The notes beneath the pieces were generated by a model. The model was not told the origin of the DNA and did not search any database. It saw only the letters and a program-made list of their open reading frames with translations. The position numbers and the translations under genes are program-made. From Acestrorhynchus altus (taxonomy: Eukaryota > Chordata > Actinopteri > Characiformes > Acestrorhynchidae), in NCBI GenBank assembly GCA_034509495.1, contig CM067524.1, positions 17,134,498-17,198,497 on the forward strand: DNA of 64,000 bases, read 5' to 3'. This document shows positions 1 to 12,118 of this stretch, piece after piece. Positions within the stretch are counted from its first letter, which is position 1; the number at the start of each line of letters is the position of its first letter.

Positions 1-241
1 AATCATAAATAGGGTACACATCATTTAAAACTGGTCTGCTGTGACAGTTGGCTGGAATAACACAGCAGAGGTGCAATACAACTTGAATGTTGCTTATGGC
101 AATGCTCAGAATGGAACTTGCATTGCATTATGCAAAACCCAGTCTGTGCAACTTGAAGCATCTTCGTCTTTGCATGAAGTATATTTCCAGACTCGGGGAT
201 TAAGGGTAATTAATAGCTATATGTGTTTCCTCTCCTTATAG

Positions 242-2424
242 ATTGACACCACGAGAGTTTAACTCCTATGGCTCTCGACGAGGCAATGATGCTGTTATGG
301 CTCGTGGTACGTTCGCCAACATCCGTCTCTTCAACAAGTTCCTCAACAAGCAGGCACCGTCCACCATCTACCTGCCCACAGGAGAGACGGTAGGAGAGGG
401 TCTGGAAAGTTAAAGTTAAGGAAATGCTGTTTGAATGTTATTTGAGTTGACCTGGGGCCCATCTTCATGCTACCACAATCACCCCATCTTCTGAAGGCAA
501 TTCTGTAAACCATTTGTGGTTTCGTCCTTCGTCTTGTTTAGAGAATAAATGTTTGCAATATAATCGGGGGACCAATTCTGTGAGCTGCAATATGGACACA
601 AGCATGCAAACATAGAACATTTCTGTGTGGCTTTGTTTCTTCTTACTTCAGTAGTTTTATGTCTCTTTTAAACAGAGAAAGGCTGTCTGACGCCAATGTG
701 AAAGTTTGTTGCCCGTGTAAAGTGCCGAAAGAGATAGCAGATTTTATCCTACTCTCAAATTAAAGAGATTCTCCTGCTCATTCAACAACTTGTAATAAAA
801 TCACTAAATATATATATACAGTGGGGAAAATAAGTATTTAGTCAGTCACCAATTGTGCATGTTCTCCCACTTAAAAAGATGAGAGAGGCCTGTAATTGAC
901 ATCATAGGTAGACCTCAACTATGAGAGACAAAATGTGAAAAATAAATTGAGAATAATTTTGTCTGACTTTTAAAGAATTTATTTGCAAATAATGGTGGAA
1001 AATAAGTATTTGGTCACCTACAAACAAGCAAGATTTCTGGCTGTCACAGACCTGTAACTTCTTTTTTAAGAGGCTCCTCTTTCCCCCACTCATTACCTGT
1101 ATTAATGGCACCTGTTTGAAGTTGTTAACAGTATAAAAGACACCTCCACAACCTCAAACAGTCACACTCCAAACTCCACTCATGGTGAAGATCGCAAAGA
1201 GCTGTCGGAGGACACCAAAACCGAATTGTAGACCTGCACTAGTCAAAGACTGAATCTGCAATAGGCAAGCAGTTTGGTGTAAAGAAATCTACCGTGGGAG
1301 CAATAATAGAAAATGGAAGACCTACAAGACCACTAATAATCTCCCTTGATCTTAGGGCCCACGCTAGATCTCAGTCCGTGGGGGTCAAAATGATCATAAG
1401 AACGGGGAGGAAAATCCCATCCACAGGGGATCTAGTGAATGACCTGCAGAAAGTTGCACCAACGCTATAAAGGCCAGCCTATCAGCAACACACCACGACG
1501 CAGCGGGACTCAGATTCTGCAGTGCCAGACGTGTCCTGCTTAAGCCGTTAAAGGTCCATATCCAGCACGCCTGAAGTTTCAGAGAGCATTTGATGTTCCA
1601 GAAGAGTATTGGAGAATGTCATATGGTCAGATGAAACTAAAGTAGAACTATTTGGTAAAAACACAACTCGTCGTGTTTGGAGGACAGTGAATGTGAGTTG
1701 CATCCAAAGAACACCATACCAACTGTGAAGTATGGGGTAACATCATGCTTTGGGGATGTTTTCTTGCAAAGGACCAGACGACTGGTCCGTACATGAAAGA
1801 ATGACTGGGCCATGTATTGTGAGATTTTAAAACCTCCTTCCATCAGTGCAAGAGTTAATGAAGATGAAACGTGGCTGGCTCATATGACTATGATCCCCAA
1901 GCACACTGCCAGGCAATGAATGAGTGGCTCCATGAAAAGCATTTCAAGGTCCTGGAGCAGCCTAGCCAGTGTCCAGACCTCAACCCCATCAAAACCTTTG
2001 GAGGGAGTTAAAAGTCCGTGTTGCCTCAGCCTCACAGCCCCAAAACATCACTGTTTAGAGGAGATCTTAAGGAGGAATGGGCCAACATACCAGCAACAGT
2101 GTGCCAACCTTGTGAAGACTTTAGAGAAAACGCTTGACCCTCTGCCATTAAGCACAGAGATATACAAATAAAGCTGAGATGAACTTCTTTTTATTGACCA
2201 AATACTTATTTTCCACTATTTAAAATAAATTCTTTAAAAGTCAGACAAATGATTTTCTAATTTTTTTCACACTTGCTCCCCATAGTTGAGGTCTACCATG
2301 ATGTCAATTAACGCTCCTCTCTCTCATCTTTTTAAGGGGAGAACTTGTACAATTGGTGACTGACTAAATACTTATTTTCCTCACTGTATGTCAATAAATA
2401 TATATATATATATGTTATATATAT

Positions 2425-2469
<45 letters not shown>

Positions 2470-4426
2470 CAGATTATAAATATCACTAACTAATATTCAA
2501 CTCCTCCAAGTTGTAAAAACACAGAATTGTAAAAATTGTTACCCAGGCTAAATGCTGCCCAAAGTCAACTTGAGACTAAATGAAAATTATTTAAATCAAG
2601 CACACTTATCATACAACTGTTGTTATCACACAAAACCTTGATCTTTACTTTTTCGATTTTCATTTTTTTATGGCTACCTGCCATAATATATAGTGTAATA
2701 TACTCAAACATATACCATAATAGTACTTGAATCTCTGCCTCTAACATTGACTTCTGAAAGTGACATTGATATGAAATAAAAACATTGATATATAAAACAA
2801 GAAATTATACTGTAGAAATATGTAGACAGCAAAAAGCAACAATATCTGTTTTTGCTGCTGTTATTATTAACAACTGCTTTAGGTATCCACGTTATTTTGG
2901 ATTTCTCTTATCTCCTCTTAAAAAGCTATATTTTGCATATGATCTGTTGTTTGGCCCAAATGCCATGAAGGGGGTATTGTTGACATTTGTTTTAGGGTCT
3001 ATTTACTACTATTATTAGGTTACAGTACCAGCAAAATGTGACTTAAGTAATTATGATTTGTCTTTACCAGAAGACGGGCTTTGACTGGACCAAGAGCCAT
3101 TTAAGATATGTAATCCCAAATCCCACAGAGATGGTTAGGAGTGCAGAAGATATTTCTGGCTCGTAAAAAGTGATACACTTTACCTTCTTTGAAATTTCTG
3201 GTTTCCATCTCCAAATACTCATCAAATAAATAAGACTCAGTGATTTGATTGTGTGAAATTTAAAGCATGGAGAACTATATATGTATAATATTCATATTGT
3301 ATTAAATTGTTGTTGTGTACATTGAATTTATCTGAAAGTGCTAACAACCAGTACCTCCAACAAACATTGACTGGTTTTCTATTCGACAGATGGATGTATA
3401 TGATGCTGCAGAAAAGTATCAGGAGGCAGGTCACCCCCTTCTAGTGCTGGCAGGTAAAGAGTATGGCTCAGGCAGCTCTAGTGAGACTGGGCAGTCAGCG
3501 ACCATTCCTACTGGTGAGATGCACTCAGTTATTCACTACATTTAAATCAACAAATCATGTCTCATGTACACAAAATGGAAGATGAAAAATTCATATAATA
3601 TAGAAAACATTAATTGCAGGTCATTGGTCAGATTCACTTCTTAGAATCAAAGCTGTGTTGGCTGAGAGCTATGGAGCGTGATACACGCAGCAACCTGGTG
3701 GGTATGGGAGTCATTCCTCTGGAGTATCTTCCTGAAGAAACAGCTGATAGCCTGGGGCTAACAGGCAAGGAGCGCTACACGGTGGTCATCCTCCACAGCT
3801 GACACCTGTGATGATTGTTGACATTAAAGTAGGTTTTATATTCTCACTTATAGCTTTTTGCACATTAATGCAGTTTATTCCAGCAATATTAGATGAATTC
3901 CTTTTTTTGTTATGCAGTGGGCAAATAATAATTATTTTTTTATCAGTTTGATTTTGTAATTCACAATTTTCAGACCAAACTAGCGTGTGGATTTGCATAA
4001 CTGATCAGACAAAATTTAGGCAAATGGGTTGTGGCCCTTCCTTAGATTTGTGAGGAGTAAAGATTGTATTGTTGTATTGTGATTGTGTTATCATGTCTTG
4101 CAGTTCTTTAAACTGTTTATTTTATGATGTCGCACAAATAGAAATCTTTTTCATTATCTTCCTTATCACCTGTGAAGGTGACATTTTGGAGATATATGTA
4201 CCAGGTGTACAGAGTGAACCAGCCTTGATTGTCCAAGATTCCCTCTGTACATAGTGTTACTCTTGCTTGTGTCAGCATCTAACCTTTTCTCTTCATCTGT
4301 TCTCTTCAGTTGGATACAGGTAAGACATTCCAGGCTAGGATGCGCTTCGACACCGATGTGGAACTCACCTACTTCCACCATGGTGGAATACTTAATTACA
4401 TGATTCACAAGATGACAGAAAAATAG
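242..4426 (+). CDS. aco1: Cytosolic aconitase / IRP1, 3' end only, with frameshifts
   Basis: Last four coding exons of the enzyme that isomerises citrate to isocitrate and, without its Fe-S cluster, binds iron-responsive elements in mRNA. Exons read as 242-389 (RLTPREFNSYGSRRGNDAVM), 3390-3513 (starts MDVYDAAEKYQEAG, contains GSGSS with the catalytic Ser), about 3645-3828 and 4310-4426 (LDTGKTFQ...ELTYF, stop TAG 4424). The ending matches ACO1 better than IREB2. The first and last exons are clean. In 3390-3513 frame is lost just after GSGSS (about +2 near 3482 and -1 near 3498 relative to the expected RDWAAKGPFLL). In 3645-3828 there are extra bases near 3672-3685 and a lost base near 3791, and the acceptor also looks one base short. 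Upstream exons lie outside the window. It is either a pseudogene copy or a poorly polished assembly stretch. Identity is secure; functionality is not. Confidence 0.86.
819..2386 (+). mobile_element. Tc1-like DNA transposon, full length, decayed
   Basis: Terminal inverted repeats start CAGTGGGGAAAATAAG at 819 and end as the complement (TTTTCCTCACTG) at 2386, flanked by TA on both sides as Tc1/mariner insertions are. A transposase on the + strand can be followed from about 1180 to 2170 only by changing frame repeatedly; it has many stops and indels, so it is dead. It lies in an aco1 intron. The copy at 6325-7904 is the same family. Confidence 0.9.
2397..2466. repeat. (AT)n microsatellite
   Basis: Nearly uninterrupted TA dinucleotides directly beside the right end of the Tc1-like element. 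The left flank of that element is also TATATATA, so the element probably inserted into this AT tract. Confidence 0.9.
2467..3389 (+). other. aco1 intron, nothing recognised
   Basis: AT-rich intron sequence. Short open frames here have no recognisable similarity. It ends with the acceptor TTCTATTCGACAG before the exon at 3390. Confidence 0.6.
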
Positions 4427-5270
4427 GAAACACCTCATTCCTTTCTTGTGCATTTGGTAGACTAGCGTATAACCTCATCCATATTGATTCTTTTTCCTTT
4501 GTGGAAGAGCAAACCTGTGCTTTTTGCCTCATTTTTGTTTAGACCTGTAGTTTTGTATCAAGTATATGTTAGTCTGAGCCAATCTAAATTGTAGGTTTCA
4601 AAATCATTGTAGGTGTCTATAATGCTTATTTAACTTGTATTACAGACACTAAATACTGTATGGTATGTGATTGTGATTCAGGTATAGTGGAATTGATTGT
4701 GGTGATGGTGAGGTATCATTATAATAATGCACTGAGACTCAAAGCAGCACTCTGACAAACTAGGGCCTAAAAACTGTAACTAGGGGATATCAAGCAGAGC
4801 CCCTTATCCAAAGAACCCAATATGGTTACTTAGCGTGCACTACACTGGGCTCAAGCATTAAGAGACTCATTAGATTTCATTACTAAAGTGACTGGCTAAG
4901 CTGAGTTTGTCTGCCAGTGGTGTTTTGTCTAGCTCTACCTCAGTGTTGCCAAACAGTTAACGTTATCTTCTCTATTCCACTGACTTTGCATTAATTTAGC
5001 TTTACCATTGTTCCTTTGATAATTACTATAATGAATTATATTTACATTGGCAAATTCCTCAATTAAAGGTTAAATAAAATAAATGACTAAATGTCTCACT
5101 TTTTCTGATCCAAAATAACATTTTGGTACTTGCTGGGTTTAGTCTGTACTTTGATTTTCAGTAGTAAAGTAGTACTTCACAAGTAGTGACAACTAGAAGC
5201 ATTAAGTTAATTTCACTATGACTGACAGCTAAGACTGAATGTTAGATTTTATGGGTAAATCAGTCTATTG
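4427..5270 (+). other. aco1 3' UTR and probable poly(A) signal
   Basis: Non-coding sequence after the aco1 stop. Overlapping AATAAA hexamers at 5073-5083 are the best poly(A) signal candidate. The exact end of the transcript cannot be read from sequence. Confidence 0.5.
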
Positions 5271-5405
5271 CAGGGGTCACCAACTGTATTTTTGTAGGTT
5301 CCTTCTTTTCTTGTATTCCTGTAGGTTTCAACTCCAACCCAAATCAAAACCCAATATAGCCAGTCGAGAACTTTTGATCTCCAGGAGTTGGGTTGGTGAC
5401 CCCGG
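5271..5405. repeat. Short palindromic fish repeat (CAGGGGTCACCAAC type)
   Basis: Begins CAGGGGTCACCAAC and ends GTTGGTGACCCCGG, an inverted-terminal-repeat structure of about 135 bp, MITE-like. A second, more diverged member is at 62266-62450. Confidence 0.65.
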
Positions 5406-6324
5406 TCTACTGTGTGCTGAAAGAAATCAAATTATCTAAAAATATAGATCTGTCAAGTGCTCACACAAACTGTACATATTATCTCTCTTTATACTTGCAC
5501 TGGCAAATATCATTCCAGACTATTAAGGTGTAATTTTTCCATCCATTTGTTTGTTGATTATGTAACTGTTGAAAGCCATTCCTGTGCAGTAGCTGCACAT
5601 TTACTGTAAAGTGTGCTTTTTGAGTACCATAGAATTGAGGAGAGACAATAAGCTTTTACCATCAATATACAACCATTATTAAACCTCATATTTTATTTAA
5701 CCATTTCCAACTTCAGTCAGTCTATGTTAATTTGGGAAAACAAAGGAGAATATTTTGGAAATTACCATGAACAAAATCACAGAGACTGCTATGGTGATGT
5801 GGATTTTTTTTTTTTTTTGAGAGCACACCCAAATTTTTCTGTGAATATAACCACAGATGTTATTGTGTTACATGTGAAGATATTCTATAATGTATTTGAT
5901 TTGTAAACCAGTTTGTTTGGCACAAAAAAATTCTGATGAATTCTAATCAAAGTGCTTGACTAATAAAAGCTAATTTAAGAACATTTTAATGTCTAGATTC
6001 TATTTCATTTTTCTTTGAATTTATTTGATCACATAAGATTTCTTTTAGATTGTTAATTTTCACCATTCAAAGGTGAACCAACTAAATTGTTTAAATTATT
6101 TTACAGTAAACCTATATGGTGTACAGTCATGAACCCATGAACACCTTCTTTTGACTCTTTGTGAATACACAAACATACAGAATTACTTGATCTTCAATGT
6201 AATCATGAAAGATGTAAGATGTATAACTTACATCAACAAAACACATAAAACTTAAAAATCATTTTCCAAATTGTCATTAATGGAAGTGAATTTTCTTGTA
6301 AGGAAATAATGGCAGCGCCACATA
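5406..6324. other. Intergenic, nothing recognised
   Basis: AT-rich spacer between aco1 and the second Tc1-like element. No gene or repeat was recognised apart from short poly-T at about 5807-5818. Confidence 0.5.
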
Positions 6325-7904
6325 CACTGGGGAAAATAAGTATTTAGTCAGTCACCAATTGTGCAAGTTCTCCCACTTAAAAAGATGAGAGAGGCCTGTA
6401 ATTGACATCATAGGTAGACCTCAACTATGAGAGACAAAATGAAAACAAAAATTGAGCCAATTTGTCTGGACTTTTAAAGAATTTATCATGCAACAAGGTG
6501 GAAAATAAGAGATGGTCACCTACAAACAAGCAAGATTCTGGGCATGTAACAGACCTTGTAACTTCTTTTTTTAAGAGGCTCCTTCCCCCCCACTAATACC
6601 TGTTAATGGCACCTGTTTCAGTTGCTAACGCATAAAGACACCCCAAACAGTCACACTCCAAACTCCACTATGGTGAAGACGGAAGAGCTGTCGGAGGACA
6701 CCAGAAACCGAATTGTAGACCTGCACCAGGCTGGGGAAGACTGAATCTGCACAGGCAAGCAGCTTGGTGTGAAGAAATCTACCAGGAGCAACACTAGAAA
6801 ATGGAAGACCTACAAGACCACTACACTAATCTCCTCGATCTGGGGCTCCACGCAAGATCTCAAACTGCGGGGTCAAAATGATCACAAGAACGTGAGGAAA
6901 AAATCCCAGAACCACAAGGGGGATCTAGTGAATGACCCGCAGAAAGCTGGGACCAACGTTACAAAGGCTACCATCAGCAACACACGCACACACCAGGGAC
7001 TCGATCTTGCAGCCAGACGCGGTCCTCTGCTTAAGCCAAATCCATATCCAGGCATCGCCTGAAGTTTGCTAGAGAGCACGGTGCAGGATGTTCCAGAAGA
7101 GTATTGGGAGAATGTCATATGGTCAGGGATGAAACCAAACTAGAATCCATGGTAAAAAAACACAACTCGCCGTGGTTTGAGTGACAGTGAATGCGGAGTT
7201 GCATCCAAAGAACACCATACCAACTGTGAAGCATGGGGTGGCAACATCATGCTTTGGGGTTGTTTCTTCTGCAAAGGACCAGGACGCACTGGTCCGCGGT
7301 ACATGAAAGAATGAATGGGGCCATGCATGAGATTTTGGTGCAAACCTCCTTCCATCAGCAAGGGCAATGAAGATGAAACGTGGCTGGGTCTTTCAGCATG
7401 ACTATGATCCTGCCACTGCCAGGGCAACAAAGGAGGCTTTGAAGAATCATCAAAGTCCTGGAGTGGCCTAGCCAGTTCCCATTTCAACCCCATCGAAAAA
7501 CCTTGAGGGGAGCAGTCCAGGTTGCCTGCTGACAGCCCTGTAGCGCAAAAGGCAAACATCACTGCTCTAGAGGAGACATCTGCATGGGAGGAATGGGCCA
7601 ACATACCAGCAACAGTGTGTGCCAACCTTGTGAAGACTTACAGAAAACGCTTGACCCTCTGTCATTGCCAACAGAGGATATACAACAGCATTGAGATGAA
7701 CTTTTGTTATTGACCAAATACTTATTTTCCACCATTATTTGCAAATAAATTTTAAAAGTCAGACAAAATGATTTTCTCTAATTTTGTTACATTTTTGTCT
7801 CTTTGTTGAGGTCTACCATGATGTCAATTAACGCCCTCTCATCTTTTTAAGTGGGGAGAACTTGCACAAATTGGTGACTGACTAAATACTTATTTTCCCC
7901 ACTG
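6325..7904 (+). mobile_element. Tc1-like DNA transposon, second full-length copy, decayed
   Basis: Same family as 819-2386. The left end is CACTGGGGAAAATAAG (one mismatch to the other copy), the right end TTTTCCCCACTG, with TA flanks. Transposase remnants run on the + strand from about 6670 to 7700, broken by many indels; the open frames of 97 and 63 codons are pieces of it. It lies between aco1 and sepsecs. Confidence 0.9.
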
Positions 7905-9029
7905 TATGTTGTGTGACATGTGGAGAACTATTCAAAAGCAGTGGAATTGGTTTGAATCAACATGATCCCTTTTAATTAACATTTAAATATAGAGCAAAAT
8001 TGAACAACAAATTCAAACAAATCATCTGTGGAGACAGTTATTTGAATGTATTTTTGAATAAAAACACTTAACACGTTAATTTTGCTCTTGAATACAGCTT
8101 GCAGGAAAATATACTTCAATGTGTGTGTGTGTAACTGATATATTTTATCATTGTGAAATGGTATTCTGTCAGCAGCTTGTGGCTTTTAACACAGACTTAC
8201 TGTAATGTGTAGTACATGCACACACTCAAACTCTGTGGAGGCTAGTTTGACAGAGTGTTTCGATTTGGAAGCTGGCTTGACTGTGTGTGTGTGTGTGTGT
8301 GTGTGTATTTGACATAGAGGATAGGGAAGGTAGAGCTGTCTGTGTGGAGTCCCTCCTACACTCACTGGTGTTGACGGCTTTCCCTGAAGGGCTTGGACAG
8401 ACCAGATGCTAGTCACTTCCACTTATCTGAACTGGTACTCTAAACTGTCCTTAGCTGTGAGACAGTCTTAAGTGGAGAGAAAAAGAAAGAGAAGGTTCAT
8501 TGTTTTGAATGAGGGTGTAAAAATGGAAGCTTTAGGGGACAAAAACTAAATTCTAGAAAGAAAAACCCATGAGTGCATTTTAAAGTGAGTCTTCACTTTT
8601 CAGTGGAGTTCAACAAAGCACAATATTCTCCCTCGTCTGGCTGTGATCAATTCAGCTTAAAAAAATGGAACACAGATGATTTTGCAGGCTTTCATATCCC
8701 TCAGAGCAAGCAGGAGACACTATGCAGGGGTTGAAACATCTAGAGAAGTAATCCAGCCTCAGGTGTTTCAAAAGGTAAAGATTAAAATTCAGAAGTAAGG
8801 TGCCTTTCACAGCTCACAGAAGAGGTTTCTTAGTACATCTAATGAACAGGCATTTGCTGAAGCGAGGTAGAGTAGTGTGAAGGGTTTTCTTGAGACATTG
8901 AAATAATAAAGTTCAACTATGTCCAGATGCAGTCAACCAGCCAGGGTGTATTTGGTGTCTAAATTGTTCTGTAGTTTTATACTAGGGCTGTCTCCAATAA
9001 ACTCCCAAATAACCAAAAAGCATGTGATA
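7905..9029. other. Intergenic, with a short (TG)n tract
   Basis: No gene recognised. (TG)n at 8282-8307 is the only simple repeat of note. Confidence 0.5.
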
Positions 9030-9330
9030 CCCAATGAAGTTGGGGTGTTGTGTAAAATATAAATAAATACAGAATACACTGATTATTGTTTTTTGCAGAT
9101 TTTTGTTTTTCACTCATTTTGAATTTGATGCCTGAAACATGTTCCTAAAAAGTTGGGGCAGGGGCAACAAAAGACTGGGAAAGTTGTTTAAAAAAAACAA
9201 ACACCTGTTTGAAACATTCCACAGGTGAACAGGTTAATTGGAAACAGGTGAGAGTCATCACAGAAATCACAGTTCTAGCTCTAGCACAACAACACAAAAT
9301 TGACTGATACTCAGTTCTTTGAAGCACTGA
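9030..9330. repeat. Fragment of an interspersed fish repeat, class uncertain
   Basis: The stretch AGTTGGGGCAGGGGCAACAA followed by CCACAGGTGAACAGGTTAAT resembles a high-copy fish repeat I recognise but cannot name. AAGTTGGGG also occurs near 9038, suggesting paired ends. Assignment is from memory. Confidence 0.4.
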
Positions 9331-10131
9331 AAGCAGGAGTTTTCCCCCATTCACACGCTCAGAAAAAAATAAGATCGTAAAGAGAGCCTCCCTCTGTAAA
9401 ATTAGAGACATTAAATTCTCCCTGTTCTGTAATTACACATAAAACAAATACACAGTATTTAAAGATCAGTAGCAGGTGAAAAAAATTTCGGGACAAGTCA
9501 AATTGCCCTTATTCACCCAATCATAAAAGTAGTGCAAACTAATGATGGCCAGAGGGATAGGGTTTACATGTAGTGGCGTGGCATGAAAAGCATTGGTTTG
9601 CATTGGTTCCAGAGTAATTAGCCAACTGCCAGTTGAGGAACCCCTGGAATATTTGATCCTCCAGACTATGTCTATAGTGCACCACATGACAGCTTGGTAC
9701 ACGACTGACCAGAGGTTCGACAGACCGATCTGATCCAAAATAGAGGAAACTCTCTTGGCCTTGTCTACTTAATAAGGGAACTTTAGTTAGTTAGTTAATT
9801 CGTTTTAAATCCTTAAGAAGTTAACCTCTAGAGCTTCCACACGTTTAAGACATCCTTAGGGTCACTACCCATCCCTTACAGAATCCTCTAAATTCCAGGC
9901 CCTCCGAAGTGTGGACTTTTATTTTGAAACGTGTGCAGAAAGCAGGAAGTGCGTCTGAGACGCGTGCTGTCATGCTGACCGGTAGAGTTGGGCAATGTTT
10001 ACCTGCAGTTGAGTCTGCGCAGTGACGCTTCCAGAGGGCTGGATCACAGTTCGGCTTGGTTTAGAAGTGCTGTCCTGCGCTGAGTGACTCCTACTTTACT
10101 CACTTCTGCACCCTTTAAAGCACCGCCCGCA
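9331..10131. other. sepsecs upstream and 5' region
   Basis: No gene recognised in 9331-9900. From about 9950 CpG content rises (CGTCTGAGACGCGTGCTGTC, TGCGCAGTGACGC), consistent with a TATA-less promoter and 5' UTR of sepsecs. An ATG at 10084 is in frame with the CDS. Confidence 0.5.
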
Positions 10132-11116
10132 ATGAACGAGCAGAATTTCTCCCTGAGCGAGAGGATTGTGTCTCCCTCGTACGTCCGTCAGGGTCTCCAG
10201 GCTCGTCGCGGCCACGAGCACCTAATAAGACATCTGCTGGAGCAGGTAAACACAGACTCACTGTGATCTCACTGTGAGTTCATAGCAGTCAGCAAACTCT
10301 GTATCCAACACTCAGGCTCTCTGATCAGCTTCTTCTCAGACTGAAAGCATGCTGTCAGGCTCTGAACCAGGCCACACATTTCTTATCTGACTGAGCTGCT
10401 GGCACACTTTGTAAACATTCCACACTACATTGGACAGAGTCATGTTGCCTCCACTTTCTCCTGTCACATGATGAATCTGTTAGTTGCACAAAAGCATGAG
10501 ATGAAACATGTAAATGTAATGGAAGTGCAGCACCAGTTACTTCAGTCTGTCATTTAGTGGACTGCACATGTGTAGTAGGTGTGTCAGGTAATGGTCAGTG
10601 AGTGTAGGTAAAAAAGGTGTTATCAGGTGTTTACTGATCCAGGGATTTTTCTTGGTGCAGGTGCAAACATTAAAAACACATAGGGTAAAACATGCAGTAT
10701 ATATCTTGGGAATGACACTTTTTGGATACACTCCGGGTTAGCAACACAACATCCCTTTCAGACAGCTTCCTCTTGCATCCACAGTTAATCCTGTTGGATG
10801 TTGTTTGTCCTTCTTGGTGGTACTGACGTTACCCTGGATACCGTGACTCTTGATACATCACAAAGACTTGCAGTCTTGGTCACATATGCGTCAATTTGTC
10901 CTCTTTTGAACTCTGGTATGTCACCCATAATGTTGTGTGCATTGCAATATTTTGAGAAGAACTGTGCTCTTACCTGCTAATTGATCCTTCACACTCTGCT
11001 CTTACTGGTGCAACGTGCAATTAATGAAGATTGGCCACCAGGAAACCATGAAACCTCCCACTAAAATGACAGGTGTTTCAGTTTCATTGTCCAACCCTTG
11101 TATGTATATGTATGTA

Positions 11117-11149
<33 letters not shown>

Positions 11150-12067
11150 AACACAAAACATGAAATGGAACCCAGACACCTAATGAATGATGTGCCATGC
11201 AGTTGGTGCCATTTAGCAGGAGAGTTAAGCAGCAAATTAGAAGAGTTAAAAGTTAAAAATAAAAACAAATTATTTTCAAGGGGTGACTTGCTGTATTTGG
11301 TGTGTTAGGTCAGATCATAACTGTATGAGTATTTGTTACCTTACGTGTCATAAACAATTAGAGCTGTTGAATAATGCATTTTTATCATCATTTTATAATA
11401 AACCACTAACTAATGTTATCCCTGAGTTAATTTGTGCTTAGAAGGAGGGTGCTCTTGATTGTACGGGGAAAAAAAGCATGGATTGTCTACTTGTGATATT
11501 ATTACTATAATAGTTTTGAGGCTTCTTTTAATGTACACAATTTGTACTGTATTGTTACACACCTAACAAACACTCATGTAAAAGTACTACTCTGACATTC
11601 TTTTAAGGGAAAATGTCCAGAAGAAGGCTGGAGCGAGAGCACCATAGAACTCTTCCTGAACGAACTGGCGGTCATGGACAGTAACAACTTCTTAGGAAAC
11701 TGTGGTGTGGGAGAGAGAGAGGGCAGAGTAGCCTCCAGTCTGGTAGCTAGACGACATTACAGGTAGGTATTCTGTTCATTTTTAGATGTGCTTGCTGTTT
11801 GCTGCCTTTGGTGACTAAAGTCAGCTTTATAAAAAATGTTATTACATTGCTACATGATGGTGGGGACAGTTTAATAATGTGTCATTTTAGTTGTTTTTCA
11901 TATTGGCTTTAGTAATAAAGAAAACAAGTTTCAATTCCAGTGATGTAGTAAAGTGTTTATAAACCAGATTACAAAAAACATTTGTATGTGTTTTTGCAAT
12001 ATTTTAATAATTATGTGAGAAATAAATATTAAGTAATATTATTTTAATATAAATGTATTTAGTTGTT

Positions 12068-12118
<51 letters not shown>

